Origin: CAXXOK01 sp963663285
GTDB lineage: Bacteria > Bacillota > Clostridia > Christensenellales > Aristaeellaceae
Reading direction: 5' to 3'
Assembly (NCBI GenBank): GCA_963663285.2
Contig: CAXXNI010000002.1
Coordinates: forward strand, 1,116,001-1,180,000
DNA: 64,000 nucleotides
The notes under the pieces: generated by a model
The model's input: only the letters and a program-made list of their open reading frames with translations
Databases searched by the model: none
Told to the model about the DNA's origin: nothing
Made by a program: the position numbers and the translations under genes
Shown: positions 11,109 through 19,652 of the stretch, piece by piece
How the letters are laid out: every line of letters begins with the position of its first letter
How positions within the stretch are numbered: the stretch's first letter is position 1

Positions 11109-13424
11109 ATGACAGACAATAAACCCTGGGAACTCCCAACCGATCAAGTCTGTGACGATACGGAAATTGATACAACGATCGAAGAAACCGCAAATATTAA
11201 CGTTGCATCAGATGATACGGCATCCGAACAGGAAACATCTGCTGAAACTTTCGAAAACAGCGCCGATTCTGAAATTGTTGAAACAAATAATGAAAACAGC
11301 GATACCGGTTATTTTGAAGAAGCAAAGGTATCGGTTGATGTGCCGTCTGAAAATGACACATTCCCCGATTTGGATACATCTTCAGGTGCGCCCGAAGAAA
11401 ACGCTGATACCAATGCAGCGGAAGCAAAAGATGAGCACGGTAATGCTTTCATCGAAATAGAAGCAAACGAATCAGTGAATGAGCCGTTTCAATGCGAAGG
11501 CATCGACAAACAAGCTGCCTCTCCCTTAACGGATACTTTCATCGATGGCAACACCGAAAGCAGCGATCCGGAATCATCTGCACAGGATGATTCATCTTCC
11601 TGCGATGAGCCGGAAGCGCCGTTACCGGAAAACAGCGAATCTACAGCGCAGGAGCCTTCTAATCCATCTGAGAAAACCGCTGATGATACTTGGGAAGATA
11701 GCGAAACATCAGCAGAAGCGGTTGCTCCTATGATGGATGCATCTGAGGGCGCAGCAGTCGAATCCGAAAACAAGTCTGATTTTGTAACCGAATCAGAACC
11801 GTCAGTTGCCCAATCCGACGATGAGGACCGCGGTATTTCCGCCAGCATCTCGAACGATCCTTCCGATTGGGCGGACGACACCTCCGCTGATGAAGAGGAA
11901 CCCCCTGCGGAAAAGGAATGCGAAGACGCCCCCGGATTATGCGATGAAGAAGACGAGGAATACGAGCTGGAAGAAGATATCGATTTTAACCAGATTCGCA
12001 TTAAGTTAATGGCTTTACAGCATGAAATACAGGTAGCCAACATTCCTGTTGTTATCGTCTTTGAGGGTTGGGATACTGCCGGGAAAGGCACCTTGGTTTC
12101 CAAGTTGATTGAGGGATTGGACCCCCGGGGTTATCAGGTTTACCCGATTCGGAAACCCAGCGAAGAGCATAGCCAGTTCCCGCAAATGCACAGGTATTGG
12201 ATCAGCACACCCAAACAAGGCAATATTTCCATCTATTGCGGCAGCTGGTACCGCGAGGTTGCCGACGCCTGCTTTGAAAACAAAACTGCCCGTAAACACT
12301 TGCAACAAAGCTACAATCATATTATCAATCTGGAAAGCCAGCTGGTATGCGACGGCGTAATTATGATCAAATTTTTCCTTCACATACCGCGTAAAGAACA
12401 AAAGAAACGTCTCAAAAAGCTGGAGAGTAAAAAGAATACCCGTTGGCGCGTTGCCAAAGAAGACTGGGAGCAAAATGCACACTACGAAGAATATTTGCGC
12501 TTATATGATGCAATGATCGCCCGTACACATTTTGACCGGTCATTATGGCATGTGATCCGCAGTGACAGTAAGCGCGCTTGCATGAAACAAATTTTTGATA
12601 CGGTAACAGAGTCTTTCGAAAACGCTCTGGCAGAGCGCGAGCTCAATCAACAAGTTTGGGACTTGCCCTTCCTGCCTCACTTGGATGGCATCACCTTGCA
12701 GCCCTTTCCGCAGTTGGATATGTTCGATCCGGATCAGGCGCTAAGCGATCCCTATAAGCCCGCTATCGATAAGGCGCAAAAGAAACTGAGGAAATTGCAA
12801 AACGAGCTGTACCGCCGTGGTATCCCTATGGCAATCGGGTTTGAAGGATGGGATGCAGCTGGAAAAGGCGGAGCTATTCGCCGGCTTACATCGGCGCTAG
12901 ACGCCCGTGGTTTTGATGTGGTACCTATTGCAGCACCGACAACTCTAGAAAAAAGCCATCATTATCTGTGGCGTTTTTGGCGTGAGGTGCCGCGCAATGG
13001 ACATATCGCTATTTTTGATCGTACTTGGTATGGCCGTGTAATGGTGGAGCGGATTGAGAATTTGTGTACGACTGCTCAATGGAAGCGCGCTTATGAGGAA
13101 ATTAACCGCTTTGAATCGGAGCTTGTCGCCCACGGTGTGCTTATATGCAAGTTTTGGTTGCATATAGATACCGATACGCAGCTCGCCCGCTTCCATGACC
13201 GGGAAAGCGATCCTGAGAAACAATGGAAGATAACCGACGAAGATTGGCGCAACCGCGAGAAGTGGCCTCTGTATGAAGAAGCGGTAAACGATATGCTGCA
13301 AAAAACAAATACCGCGTTTGCTCCATGGACTGTCGTAGCAGGCAACAATAAACAATACGCACGGCTAAAGGTTTTACAAACCGTTATCAATACCATAGAA
13401 ACCCGTTTACAAAACGACAAATAA
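11109..13424 (+). CDS. double-domain PPK2 (polyphosphate:AMP phosphotransferase type) with acidic N-terminus
   Basis: The C-terminal 480 residues form two PPK2 domains in tandem, the arrangement of class II PPK2 enzymes (polyphosphate:AMP phosphotransferase), which make ADP from AMP and polyphosphate. Walker A motifs are GWDTAGKG near residue 320 and GWDAAGKG near 580. The second domain keeps the Walker B/lid signature IFDRTWYGRV (near 634). The first reads IYCGSWYREV there and lacks the Asp-Arg, so it is probably structural, as in known double-domain members. The first 290 residues are unusual: highly acidic, rich in Glu, Asp, Ser, Thr and Asn, with no fold I recognise, and probably disordered. 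The chosen ATG at 11109 follows GGAGG with 8 bases of spacing; an upstream extension to 11001 lacks a ribosome binding site. The gene is monocistronic and ends in a strong terminator. Confidence 0.88.
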   Translation: MTDNKPWELPTDQVCDDTEIDTTIEETANINVASDDTASEQETSAETFENSADSEIVETNNENSDTGYFEEAKVSVDVPSENDTFPDLDTSSGAPEENADTNAAEAKDEHGNAFIEIEANESVNEPFQCEGIDKQAASPLTDTFIDGNTESSDPESSAQDDSSSCDEPEAPLPENSESTAQEPSNPSEKTADDTWEDSETSAEAVAPMMDASEGAAVESENKSDFVTESEPSVAQSDDEDRGISASISNDPSDWADDTSADEEEPPAEKECEDAPGLCDEEDEEYELEEDIDFNQIRIKLMALQHEIQVANIPVVIVFEGWDTAGKGTLVSKLIEGLDPRGYQVYPIRKPSEEHSQFPQMHRYWISTPKQGNISIYCGSWYREVADACFENKTARKHLQQSYNHIINLESQLVCDGVIMIKFFLHIPRKEQKKRLKKLESKKNTRWRVAKEDWEQNAHYEEYLRLYDAMIARTHFDRSLWHVIRSDSKRACMKQIFDTVTESFENALAERELNQQVWDLPFLPHLDGITLQPFPQLDMFDPDQALSDPYKPAIDKAQKKLRKLQNELYRRGIPMAIGFEGWDAAGKGGAIRRLTSALDARGFDVVPIAAPTTLEKSHHYLWRFWREVPRNGHIAIFDRTWYGRVMVERIENLCTTAQWKRAYEEINRFESELVAHGVLICKFWLHIDTDTQLARFHDRESDPEKQWKITDEDWRNREKWPLYEEAVNDMLQKTNTAFAPWTVVAGNNKQYARLKVLQTVINTIETRLQNDK

Positions 13425-13433
13425 TTATATTCC

Positions 13434-13468
13434 AAAAGCAGCGTCTTCAACCAGAAGACGCTGCTTTT
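13434..13468. terminator. bidirectional terminator between convergent genes
   Basis: A 15-base perfect stem (13434-13448 with 13454-13468) starts with AAAA and ends with TTTT, so it can act on both strands. It separates the PPK2 gene from the convergent GGDEF/EAL gene. Confidence 0.85.
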
Positions 13469-13487
13469 GTGTTGTTTGATAATCACA

Positions 13488-16481
13488 TTACCCATTTACT
13501 CCCTTATGCTTTTCCAAATAGAGCAACCTTATCTCTTCTGCAACCAAATCATCCGTCTGTATCGGTTGATATTGCGGTTGTCCAAAGTGGTAGCCCTGCA
13601 CAAAATCTACGCCAAGCTGAACCAGCTTTCGCAGTTCACTGTGCGTTTCTACCCCTTCTGCAACAACATGAGCGCCATGTTTACGGGCATACGCAATACA
13701 GGCAACAGCCATGGCTTGCTTCTCTTGTAAGTGATCGATACCATGCGTTATTTCTATGCTTAATATAATATAATCGATATCTCCAAAATGATGAGCGTTC
13801 ATTTTTCGGTAATTATCCACTTTGGCAATCCATGCGATTTTACCGCCTGATAATCTCACTTGCTGTATTTTTTGTTTGTTCTGCTCTTCCACCTCGGCAT
13901 CGCTGCGCGACAGTTCTACTACGACATGCGGCAATATTGCGCCAAATCGTTCGCCTATCATATGTTCATCCTGCTGGCATAATGTTTGATCCGCAATAGG
14001 ATTGAGGAAGAAAAGTAGGGTCTTTTTTACCTGTTTGGCAAAAACTTGCGCTGCTTCCAAACCCTTAAAACAAACAAGCCTTTCCACCTGTTCAAGTTTA
14101 TTTGTCTTCCGTGCAATGGTAATAATCGCCTGTGGATTGGGTAAGTCTGGGTCGTTTGTTCGCATCAGCAGCGAGTACCCCGCCACATCACCAGTAGATA
14201 CTTTAAAAACAGGCTGCGTGGCAAAATGAATCTGCTGCTCGCTGATGATTCTTTCCAGCGCTTCTGTTCCGCTTGCATACAATGTATATTCGCCATAATC
14301 ATGGGCATCAAACTCCAGCAAAGTCCCTTTCGCGTTGCGTTTAACCCTGTACATTGCATAATCCGCAAAGTGTATCAACTGCGTAAGCGAACGGGTGTCC
14401 TGTGGATACCATGCTACCCCTGCAGAGACGCGGATACGGTATGCCGTACCATCCGGCAGTTGATAATCGCTGGCTAAAAGTCGGTTCCAAGCGGTTTGAA
14501 TGCGCTCCCACAGCTCCTGCTTGCTGGAACCTCCATATAAAAACACCAGAAATTCATCCCCTGACCGGCGTGCAATCAACGAATTCTTACCGTTAAATAG
14601 ATTCAATGTTTCAGCAAAAGTGCGTATATATCCGTCTCCACAATCGTGCCCATGCGTATCGTTCACATATTTCAGATTGTCCAAATCCAGCATAATCATG
14701 GCTGCGACACCAAGCGTATCCCCGTCGATTAAGAACAGCTCTTTTGCCAGTTTTTCAAACGCCCGTCGGTTTAAAATGCCCGTCAGCATGTCGTGGTCGC
14801 GTTCTATTTCAATCTTTCGTCTGTTTTCCATTTCTGTTGTAACATCCATTACTGTACCGATGACGCCTTGTTCGTCCTGCATTTTAAGTATTCGTAAGAA
14901 ACGGACGCCCTTAGCATCGCTGACGCGGTAGATAGAAGGCTCTACACGTTTCGTCATGGCTTTCCGCACCATATCGATGCATACTGATTTTGGTATCCAA
15001 TTGTTCTTTTCATACTGATTTTCATTATCCAGAAGAGAAAATATATCGTCCGAACAATAGGCCATATCTCCATCCTTACGGATTTCAAATACGCCGATGG
15101 ACATGCCTGCAATCTTGAGAATTTTTGTTAACCGGTTCGCAGATTCTATCACATCCCGGTTTAGTGCCGTAATAGCGTCACTTAAGCTGTCTATTTCGCT
15201 GATATAGGTCGGTTCCAATACAATCGGGCGGTTTGGATCGCTGGTTTTCATGCTGTTCACCAGCCGGATAATTGGCTGTACGATTTTTGTGCCGGCAACC
15301 CATGCAATGAAGATACCCAGCACGACCGCCATAGAAGCTGCAAGTATTACAATATTGCGCACTGTATTTGGGAAAGTCAGTAGCGTTGCCGAATCCACCA
15401 TGCCAATCAGCACCCACTGCTGATTGGCAAACGCACTTTTCAAAGGATAAAGCGAGAGCTTTTGTACGCTGCCGTACATGGTTTCCCCACGCACTGCCGT
15501 ACTGTCGATTTGTACTCTGCCGTTATCCGATACTGCAACCGGTGTAAGTACCATGGTTTCATCCCCAAAAAATTGTTGGTACTTCGCTCCGCCCACAACC
15601 ATTTTCTGATAGCTTTTTCCCCCATCCTCCGATATGCCGAGGAAATAGCAACCGCGGCCTGAATTGGCAAAAACACCCCGGCTCAGATAATTATGCAATA
15701 ACTCCTCGCTCAATTCGATCCCAAGTATGCCAATTACTTTGCCATCGCTGGTAAATACTGGCTCCGAATAAGTGATCTGACTCCTATATTCATGCTGATC
15801 CATTTGAAACAAGGGGCTCCAGTAGCCGTTGTGTTCCGTGTCCGCCAGTCGGCCGTTTAATGCTGCAATCAAAGGCTGATAAAAATAATTATTCGCAGTA
15901 TTCGCAGCTCCGCCTGAAAAAGTAAAAGTATTGTGCCAATCATCGCTCTGCTTTATCTGCAGCGCGTTTATAAGTTCCGGAGAGCCTCGCAATAAAGTAA
16001 TGTCATGGTTATCGTCCGTTTCCTCATCCGGTTGATCATCGCGCAGATAAATGCCAGCATACGAGTTTTCTGCTTGCGCGCTGCCCACACCGTTTAAAAT
16101 CAGAAAAATTCCGGTCGTATCATTATTGCGCAGCCGGCTTAGCAAATCGCCGGAAACCGCATCTAGCAATGTTTCATTTAAATCCGGGTCAGTAGCAATA
16201 GCGGTGTAATCATAACCATTCTTGATCAATATATGTTCAATAGTATCGGCAATATTCTTTTTTGTACTCGTAAGGTAGGACCAGTTTACAGTCATATCCA
16301 TCATCAAATTTTGATGTTTATTTTGTGTGCGTTCTTCCAGCATCACCAATGCATTTTCATAAATCTGTTGATATATCCCTTTTGCGGAAAGCATGGCTGT
16401 AATCAATAAAGTTTGAACAATCGCCATCAGGATCAGCGGTTTCACGATATGACTAACAATGGATTTCCGGCGTTTATTCAT
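13488..16481 (-). CDS. membrane GGDEF protein with degenerate EAL domain
   Basis: This 997-residue protein is a c-di-GMP signalling protein. A first membrane helix (about 12-34) and a second (about 370-392) bracket a large extracellular sensor of Cache type. A HAMP segment (about 393-445) and a PAS-like domain (about 450-560) follow. The GGDEF domain carries SGDEF near residue 640, a variant found in active cyclases, with the usual DMLTGILNRRAF at its start. The C-terminal EAL domain is degenerate: the EAL motif reads GYSLLMR near 770 and the DDFG metal site is missing. The later VVAEGVET and GYHFGQP motifs remain. It is therefore likely a diguanylate cyclase with a non-catalytic EAL, possibly a c-di-GMP binding or dimer module. 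The start follows GAAGGAG. Confidence 0.92.
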   Translation of the reverse strand: MNKRRKSIVSHIVKPLILMAIVQTLLITAMLSAKGIYQQIYENALVMLEERTQNKHQNLMMDMTVNWSYLTSTKKNIADTIEHILIKNGYDYTAIATDPDLNETLLDAVSGDLLSRLRNNDTTGIFLILNGVGSAQAENSYAGIYLRDDQPDEETDDNHDITLLRGSPELINALQIKQSDDWHNTFTFSGGAANTANNYFYQPLIAALNGRLADTEHNGYWSPLFQMDQHEYRSQITYSEPVFTSDGKVIGILGIELSEELLHNYLSRGVFANSGRGCYFLGISEDGGKSYQKMVVGGAKYQQFFGDETMVLTPVAVSDNGRVQIDSTAVRGETMYGSVQKLSLYPLKSAFANQQWVLIGMVDSATLLTFPNTVRNIVILAASMAVVLGIFIAWVAGTKIVQPIIRLVNSMKTSDPNRPIVLEPTYISEIDSLSDAITALNRDVIESANRLTKILKIAGMSIGVFEIRKDGDMAYCSDDIFSLLDNENQYEKNNWIPKSVCIDMVRKAMTKRVEPSIYRVSDAKGVRFLRILKMQDEQGVIGTVMDVTTEMENRRKIEIERDHDMLTGILNRRAFEKLAKELFLIDGDTLGVAAMIMLDLDNLKYVNDTHGHDCGDGYIRTFAETLNLFNGKNSLIARRSGDEFLVFLYGGSSKQELWERIQTAWNRLLASDYQLPDGTAYRIRVSAGVAWYPQDTRSLTQLIHFADYAMYRVKRNAKGTLLEFDAHDYGEYTLYASGTEALERIISEQQIHFATQPVFKVSTGDVAGYSLLMRTNDPDLPNPQAIITIARKTNKLEQVERLVCFKGLEAAQVFAKQVKKTLLFFLNPIADQTLCQQDEHMIGERFGAILPHVVVELSRSDAEVEEQNKQKIQQVRLSGGKIAWIAKVDNYRKMNAHHFGDIDYIILSIEITHGIDHLQEKQAMAVACIAYARKHGAHVVAEGVETHSELRKLVQLGVDFVQGYHFGQPQYQPIQTDDLVAEEIRLLYLEKHKGVNG

Positions 16482-16675
16482 AAATCGCTACTCCTTCAGC
16501 ATCAACATAGACGAAGTATCTGTTGCTGATCATCGCGGTCCATCATCGGTGATGCAGGGCCTTCATTGCTTTATTCATAACCGGGTCTTTTTGCTTTTCG
16601 AGAGAGAATATACAACAGAATAAAAATATTTTCTAATCATACGTCTTTGCTGGCATTAAATTCCATCATATTCCT

Positions 16676-16703
16676 ATTATATATTGATTGTAAAAAAAGT
16701 CAA
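16676..16703 (-). promoter_or_regulatory. promoter of the GGDEF/EAL gene with inverted repeat
   Basis: TTGACT (16698-16703) and TATAAT (16676-16681) are 16 bases apart on the minus strand. The -35 region overlaps an inverted repeat, TTGATTG at 16684-16690 with CAATCAA at 16701-16707, a possible operator. The leader is about 190 bases, and I could not match it to a c-di-GMP riboswitch consensus. Confidence 0.65.
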
Positions 16704-16787
16704 TCAATAGGTTGATGCTATATTTTTTATCTATTCATTCCTGCATCGTCTTTGTTATTCTTAACCGGGAAATTAACTTACGATGAA

Positions 16788-16816
16788 TTGACAACTTTCT
16801 TTACATTCCTTACAAT
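16788..16816 (+). promoter_or_regulatory. promoter of the antiporter operon
   Basis: A perfect TTGACA (16788-16793) and TACAAT (16811-16816) are 17 bases apart, about 100 bases before the first gene. Together with the divergent promoter at 16676-16703 this accounts for the gene-free interval 16482-16916. Confidence 0.8.
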
Positions 16817-16916
16817 AAGCAGGAGTGAAAACGAATGAACCTATCTAAGTACCAATTCAAACAAACGGCGCGCCATACACCAAAAATGGTTTGTCGTAAT
16901 CATCGGGAGAATATCA

Positions 16917-17387
16917 ATGTTTATTGTCTTTTTTTCATTATGGATCGTTTTTAACGGTCGTATCGCCCTTGATGTTGCACTGGTTGGAGTCGCTATTTCG
17001 GCATTGCTGTATGCTTTCTGTTGGAAATTTCTCGGGTTTACACCACAAAAAGAATTACGTTTTTTAAAAAAAGCGCCAAAGGGACTCCTCTATGTGGTTA
17101 CGTTGATCCGCGAAATTATCAAAGCGAACGTACAGCTTACCCGTATTGTTCTGCGCCGAAAAAAAGACATTCATCCGCAGTTGGTTACTTTTCATTCGCC
17201 AGTGCAAAGGCCATCCGGGCGTACGCTATTGGCCAATTCCATAACGCTTACCCCCGGCACCATTACTGTCTATTTAAAGCAGGATGAATTGACTGTCCAT
17301 TGTCTGGATACTGCTTTTGCGCAGGGGATCGACAATTTGGATTTTCAGCGCAGGTTGCTGGCCATGGAGGATGCCGATGATGCTTGA
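16917..17387 (+). CDS. mnhE: Mrp/Mnh antiporter subunit E
   Basis: This 156-residue membrane protein is the MrpE/MbhA-type small subunit of a multisubunit cation/proton antiporter. Its N-terminus (FFSLWIVFNGRIALDVALVG) and the ALLYAFCWKFLG segment match the two-helix start typical of MrpE. A cytoplasmic domain follows, containing LLANSITLTPGTITV, the family signature. It opens a ten-gene operon with tight spacing. The start follows GGGAG with 8 bases of spacing. The position of E-F-G at the front of the operon is as in membrane-bound hydrogenase (Mbh) operons and not as in Bacillus mrpABCDEFG. Confidence 0.92.
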   Translation: MFIVFFSLWIVFNGRIALDVALVGVAISALLYAFCWKFLGFTPQKELRFLKKAPKGLLYVVTLIREIIKANVQLTRIVLRRKKDIHPQLVTFHSPVQRPSGRTLLANSITLTPGTITVYLKQDELTVHCLDTAFAQGIDNLDFQRRLLAMEDADDA

Positions 17388-17721
17388 TACCGCTTATCAC
17401 TGGTTATATATTACCGCTTTGGTACTGCTTAGCGCCATGACGATTTTATGCCTGATACGCGCAATTCGCGGTCCACGCATTGCGGACCGGGTTGTTGCAA
17501 TAAATATGATTACCACGCTCACGCTCGCGATGATCTGCATTCTGGCTTTAATGCTTGGCGAAGGATACTTGATTGACGTTGGATTGGTCTACGCGATGAT
17601 CGGCTTTCTGGCTGTTGTGGTACTATGCAAAGTATATATGGGCGTCGCGCTGGAGCACCGCGAGCAGCAGGCGCAAAGGGCGCAGGAACAAAACGCTGCG
17701 GAAGGAGAAACACATGCTTGA
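17377..17721 (+). CDS. mnhF: Mrp/Mnh antiporter subunit F
   Basis: This protein of about 114 residues is the MrpF/MbhB-type subunit, with three predicted membrane helices. The signature LIRAIRGPRIADRVVAINM matches the family, as does GFLAVVVLCKVYMG. The C-terminus is Glu/Gln-rich and soluble. The start is taken at ATG 17377, or ATG 17380 directly after it, behind GGAGG at 17366-17370. Either overlaps the end of subunit E by 8-11 bases, suggesting translational coupling. Confidence 0.92.
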   Translation: MMLDTAYHWLYITALVLLSAMTILCLIRAIRGPRIADRVVAINMITTLTLAMICILALMLGEGYLIDVGLVYAMIGFLAVVVLCKVYMGVALEHREQQAQRAQEQNAAEGETHA

Positions 17722-18037
17722 CTGGATACGTTTCATACTTACGGCAGTCCTGCTACTGTTGGGGCTCTTTGTGCTGGCCGTCGGCATTGTGGGTCAGTTC
17801 CGCTTCCGTTATGTGCTAAACCGCATGCACGCCGCTTCTATGGGTGATTCTTTAGGGCTTTTACTGGTCATCACCGGCCTGTGTATCAGCAGTAATGACG
17901 GATGGATGATATTAAAAATGCTGTTGACGGTGCTTTTCCTGTGGGTAACCAGTCCGACGGGCAGCCACCTGATCGCCCGTTTGGAAGTTACGACCGACCC
18001 GCATTTGGAAGATTGGATGGAGGTGCGAAAGCTGTGA
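17714..18037 (+). CDS. mnhG: Mrp/Mnh antiporter subunit G
   Basis: This protein of about 107 residues is the MrpG/MbhC-type subunit with three membrane helices. RYVLNRMHAASMGDSLG is the family signature, and TSPTGSHLIAR marks the last helix. The ATG at 17714 follows GAAGGAG and overlaps subunit F by 8 bases. A longer upstream frame is rejected because it runs antiphase through subunit F. Confidence 0.92.
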   Translation: MLDWIRFILTAVLLLLGLFVLAVGIVGQFRFRYVLNRMHAASMGDSLGLLLVITGLCISSNDGWMILKMLLTVLFLWVTSPTGSHLIARLEVTTDPHLEDWMEVRKL

Positions 18038-18297
18038 ACCTGTTTACCATCATCGTTCTTCTTTTCTTGCTGGTTTGCGCTATCGCAACCAGCTTAAGCC
18101 GGAATCTCCTTACCAGCATCGTTATTTTCATGGCATACAGTCTTTTGATGAGTATTATGTGGATTCTATTGCAATCTCCGGATTTAGCCATTACCGAAGC
18201 CGCCGTCGGCGCCGGGGTCACCAGTATATTATTCTTTATCACACTCAAAAAAATTCACGCGATCAGAGGGGATGAAGAAGATGACCGCCAAAAGTAA
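18034..18297 (+). CDS. MbhD-like (DUF4040) antiporter subunit
   Basis: This protein of about 87 residues matches the MbhD/DUF4040 module, which in Bacillus forms part of the C-terminal region of MrpA. The segment SPDLAITEAAVGAGVTSILF is the family signature, and three helices are predicted. The GTG start at 18034 follows GGAGG and overlaps the stop of subunit G by 4 bases. The module being a separate gene here is a feature of Mbh-type operons. Confidence 0.88.
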   Translation: MNLFTIIVLLFLLVCAIATSLSRNLLTSIVIFMAYSLLMSIMWILLQSPDLAITEAAVGAGVTSILFFITLKKIHAIRGDEEDDRQK

Positions 18298-19273
18298 ATT
18301 CCTCCGTTGGCTGTATGGCAGCGAAAGTCCGCTGGACAAAGCAGAAATCAGTTCCCTTGGCGCCGAGACGCGCCACCGTCGCGAGCGCAGCGCCGAAGCA
18401 TTTTCTACCCGTGAAGCTTTATATGAACAAAAGCAACGGGAACAGCGGGATCTGGAGCAAAAGCTGTATCAACGCGTACACGAATGGTCCTTTACATCCG
18501 GTTTAAAACTGTTGCGGCATATCTACCGGTATCTTGCGGTATTGGTTCTTCTTGGTATTATTCTTTCACTGTTGATTACCGTTGGCGCGCTCCCCCCTCT
18601 GGGCGAAGCCGACAATCCCTTGAATAATGAGGTTTCCGCCAGGTATTTGGAAGACGGGCCTGCCGAAACAGGCGCGCTGAACATGGTTACGGGGATGATT
18701 TTGGATTACCGCGCTTTTGACACCTTTGGCGAATCTACAGTACTGTTTACAGCTGCATGCGCAGTGCTGCTGCTGCTCAAACTGAATGATTGCCCTCTTG
18801 GCAAGCCCAGTAAAACTTGGCTGGAAGCAGAATATGACGACCGCCACCACGAGCCAAAGAATGATTTGATTTTACAAGCCGCAGCCCGTATGCTCGTACC
18901 CGTGATCATGCTGTTCGGTCTTTATGTTATCGTCAACGGGCACCTCAGCCCCGGCGGCGGTTTCAGCGGAGGTGCCATCATGGGCGCCGGATTGATCCTC
19001 TACCTGAATGCATACGGCTTTGCCCGCTCAGGGCGGTTTATGACGTATACAATATTCCGCTGGATTACGTTCCTTTCACTGCTGACTTATGCGGGGTTAA
19101 AAAGCTATTCTTTCTATACAGGAGCTAATCATATTGAAAGCGGCATCTCCGCCGGTACACCGGGCGCCATTTTTTCTGCCGGGTTTATTCTACCGCTGAA
19201 TTTGTGTGTCGGCTTGATCGTTATGTGTACCATGTACGCGTTTTATACCCTGTTTCGCAAAGGGGGCATATAA
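18281..19273 (+). CDS. fused MbhE-like and MnhB subunit
   Basis: The 330-residue product appears to join two modules. Residues about 70-170 contain membrane helices and the stretch NEVSARYLEDGPAETGALN ... DYRAFDTFGES, typical of the MbhE module at the end of MrpA. Residues about 190-330 are the MnhB domain, with LSPGGGFSGGAIMGA and SAGTPGAIFSAGF. The first 70 residues are a charged cytoplasmic extension rich in Arg, Glu and Gln, not usual for either family. The ATG at 18281 is 9 bases after AGAGGGG and is preferred to the ATG at 18272. The gene overlaps its predecessor by 17 bases. Confidence 0.85.
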   Translation: MTAKSKFLRWLYGSESPLDKAEISSLGAETRHRRERSAEAFSTREALYEQKQREQRDLEQKLYQRVHEWSFTSGLKLLRHIYRYLAVLVLLGIILSLLITVGALPPLGEADNPLNNEVSARYLEDGPAETGALNMVTGMILDYRAFDTFGESTVLFTAACAVLLLLKLNDCPLGKPSKTWLEAEYDDRHHEPKNDLILQAAARMLVPVIMLFGLYVIVNGHLSPGGGFSGGAIMGAGLILYLNAYGFARSGRFMTYTIFRWITFLSLLTYAGLKSYSFYTGANHIESGISAGTPGAIFSAGFILPLNLCVGLIVMCTMYAFYTLFRKGGI

Positions 19274-19274
19274 G

Positions 19275-19652
19275 ATGCTGGAAAATGTTTTGGATCATCT
19301 GGATTTGGTTGTTGCGATTCTGCTGTTTGGCATCGGATTTACTACGCTTCTCCTGCATGGGAACCTGATTAAAAAAATCATCGGCTTGAACATCATGGAT
19401 ACCGCCGTATACTTATTTTTGACAGCGCAAGGCTTCATCACCGGCCGTACAGCGCCGATTACGGCTGCGGGCGTAGCCGCAACCTCCGCCGCTTATGTAA
19501 ACCCGGTACCCAGCGGATTGGTGCTTACCGGCATTGTTGTATCCGTTAGCGTTACGGCTGTTATGCTCTCCCTCACCATCCGGCTGTACCGCCGCTACCA
19601 CACGTTGGATATCGACCGCATCACCCTGCGTATGAAGGGAGAAGGCGATTGA
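19275..19652 (+). CDS. mnhC: Mrp/Mnh antiporter subunit C (NuoK-like)
   Basis: This 125-residue protein with three membrane helices is the MrpC/MbhG subunit, homologous to NuoK of complex I. Family features include GFTTLLLHGNLIKKIIGLNI near the N-terminus and NPVPSGLVLTGIVVS. It starts one base after the stop of the preceding gene and overlaps the next gene by 4 bases. Confidence 0.92.
   Translation: MLENVLDHLDLVVAILLFGIGFTTLLLHGNLIKKIIGLNIMDTAVYLFLTAQGFITGRTAPITAAGVAATSAAYVNPVPSGLVLTGIVVSVSVTAVMLSLTIRLYRRYHTLDIDRITLRMKGEGD

Noticed and set aside
16482..16670. c-di-GMP riboswitch in the leader of the GGDEF gene
   Set aside because: The conserved class I elements (such as GCAAACC and GGTAGCGGGGTTACC) are not present.
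16835..16954. A 39-codon frame with AGGAG ahead of the first antiporter gene
   Set aside because: The predicted transcription start (about 16823) falls inside its ribosome binding site, and it overlaps subunit E in another frame.
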